DNA from: Clostridiales bacterium
Lineage (GTDB): Bacteria > Bacillota > Clostridia > Tissierellales > Sedimentibacteraceae
Direction: 5' to 3'
DNA length: 6,590 bases
Assembly: GCA_003483345.1 (NCBI GenBank)
Contig: DMWH01000226.1
Coordinates: forward strand, 1-6,590
Shown here: piece by piece, positions 5,923 through 6,590 of the stretch
Position numbering within the stretch: the stretch's first letter is position 1
How the letters are laid out: the number at the start of each line of letters is the position of its first letter
Made by a program: the position numbers and the translations under genes
The notes under the pieces: model-generated
What the model was told of the DNA's origin: nothing
Seen by the model: only the letters and a program-made list of their open reading frames with translations
Databases searched by the model: none

Positions 5923-6590
5923 ATGGATGACATTATTATAGAAGACAATTTGGAAGATGAAGTGGAAAGTTGGGAGCCCAATTTTTGGGAAAGGCTTTTT
6001 TCTAATAAAATGGCTGTTTTTGGTGCTACAGTAATATTAATTTTGTTTATTACCGCTATTTTTGCCCCGCTTATTGCACCATATCCCTATGATGCCATTG
6101 ACCTGCCCCAGATGTTGAAAGCACCTAACTCTGAAAATATTTTAGGAACGGATGAATTCGGGAGGGATATATTCAGCCGGATTGTTTACGGCTCCAGAAT
6201 TTCCCTACAGGTAGGATTTATTGCGGTAGGTATTTCATTGGTAATCGGCACAATTTTGGGAGCATTGGCAGGCTATTACGGGGGAATTACGGACTATATT
6301 ATTTCAGGAATTACCGATATTGCTTATTCATTTCCTATAAGCCTCCTTGCCATTGCCTTTGTTGCGGCACTTGGTCGAAGCTTAACAAATTTGATTTTTG
6401 CAGTAGCACTGGTTAGTTGGTCTGGTTATGCAAGACTTGTGCGAGGACAGTTTATATCATTAAAGAACCGTGAATTTATCGAAGCAACAAAGATACTGGG
6501 AATGAGTGATGCGCGTATAATTTTCAAGCATATGCTTCCTAATTCGATGGCACCTGTTATTGTTCTTACTACACTCGAAATACCTAAAGC
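5923..6590 (+). CDS. oppC: ABC importer permease, OppC/DppC type (3' end cut by window)
   Basis: The frame stays open from 5923 to the window edge, giving 222 complete codons; about 70-80 more residues are expected for the family. The protein begins with an unusually acidic tail (MDDIIIEDNLEDEVESWEPN, 1-20). Next come FWERLFSNKMAVFG and a first membrane helix (about 30-53). The hallmark LGTDEFGRDIFSRIVYGSR is at 74-92, and further helices follow at about 96-118, 137-150 and 155-170. The EAA loop that contacts an ATPase subunit is at about 183-208 (REFIEATKILGMSDARIIF then KHMLPN). It would pair with the OppB-type subunit as the second half of the channel. The gap from oppB is 41 bases with no promoter or terminator, so both belong to one message. 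No frameshift or stop is seen in the visible part. Confidence 0.9.
   Translation, partial: MDDIIIEDNLEDEVESWEPNFWERLFSNKMAVFGATVILILFITAIFAPLIAPYPYDAIDLPQMLKAPNSENILGTDEFGRDIFSRIVYGSRISLQVGFIAVGISLVIGTILGALAGYYGGITDYIISGITDIAYSFPISLLAIAFVAALGRSLTNLIFAVALVSWSGYARLVRGQFISLKNREFIEATKILGMSDARIIFKHMLPNSMAPVIVLTTLEIPK

Overview
The window looks like a piece of a low-GC Gram-positive (Firmicutes, probably Clostridia) chromosome. The reasons are the A+T-rich intergenic DNA, strong AGGAGG/AGGTG-type ribosome binding sites, sigma-A-like promoters, a solute-binding protein made as a lipoprotein, and Lys/Ile/Glu-rich proteins. The genus cannot be fixed from the sequence alone. All convincing genes are on the + strand.

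Layout. Positions 1-171 are A+T-rich intergenic DNA holding a small inverted repeat, a weak terminator-like hairpin and a near-consensus extended -10 promoter (99-127). Positions 172-1077 encode a 301-residue cytoplasmic coiled-coil protein of unknown function. Positions 1078-1333 (256 bases) hold no gene. This gap has a good candidate promoter starting 6 bases after the stop of the first gene (1083-1112), some A+T-rich repeats and a small hairpin just before the next gene. From 1334 to the end of the window runs one operon for a peptide/nickel-type (PepT/Opp/Dpp) ABC importer, in the order ATPase (oppD-type), ATPase (oppF-type), solute-binding lipoprotein, permease (oppB-type), permease (oppC-type, cut off by the window edge).

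How the operon works. The lipoprotein would capture the ligand outside the membrane, the two permeases form the channel, and the two ATPases drive transport. Both ATPases have complete catalytic motifs and a C-terminal four-cysteine pattern of the type that binds an iron-sulfur cluster in some family members. The genes are tightly coupled: a 4-base overlap between the ATPases, and a strong ribosome binding site for the binding protein lying inside the end of oppF. The one obvious break is a perfect 13-bp hairpin without a U-tract between the binding protein and the permeases. It probably sets the relative expression of the abundant binding protein and the less abundant permeases. The substrate cannot be read from the sequence; peptides are the default for this family.

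I found no CRISPR array, insertion sequence, tRNA or rRNA and no clear novel defence or mobile system. The least explained items are the coiled-coil protein and the intercistronic hairpin.
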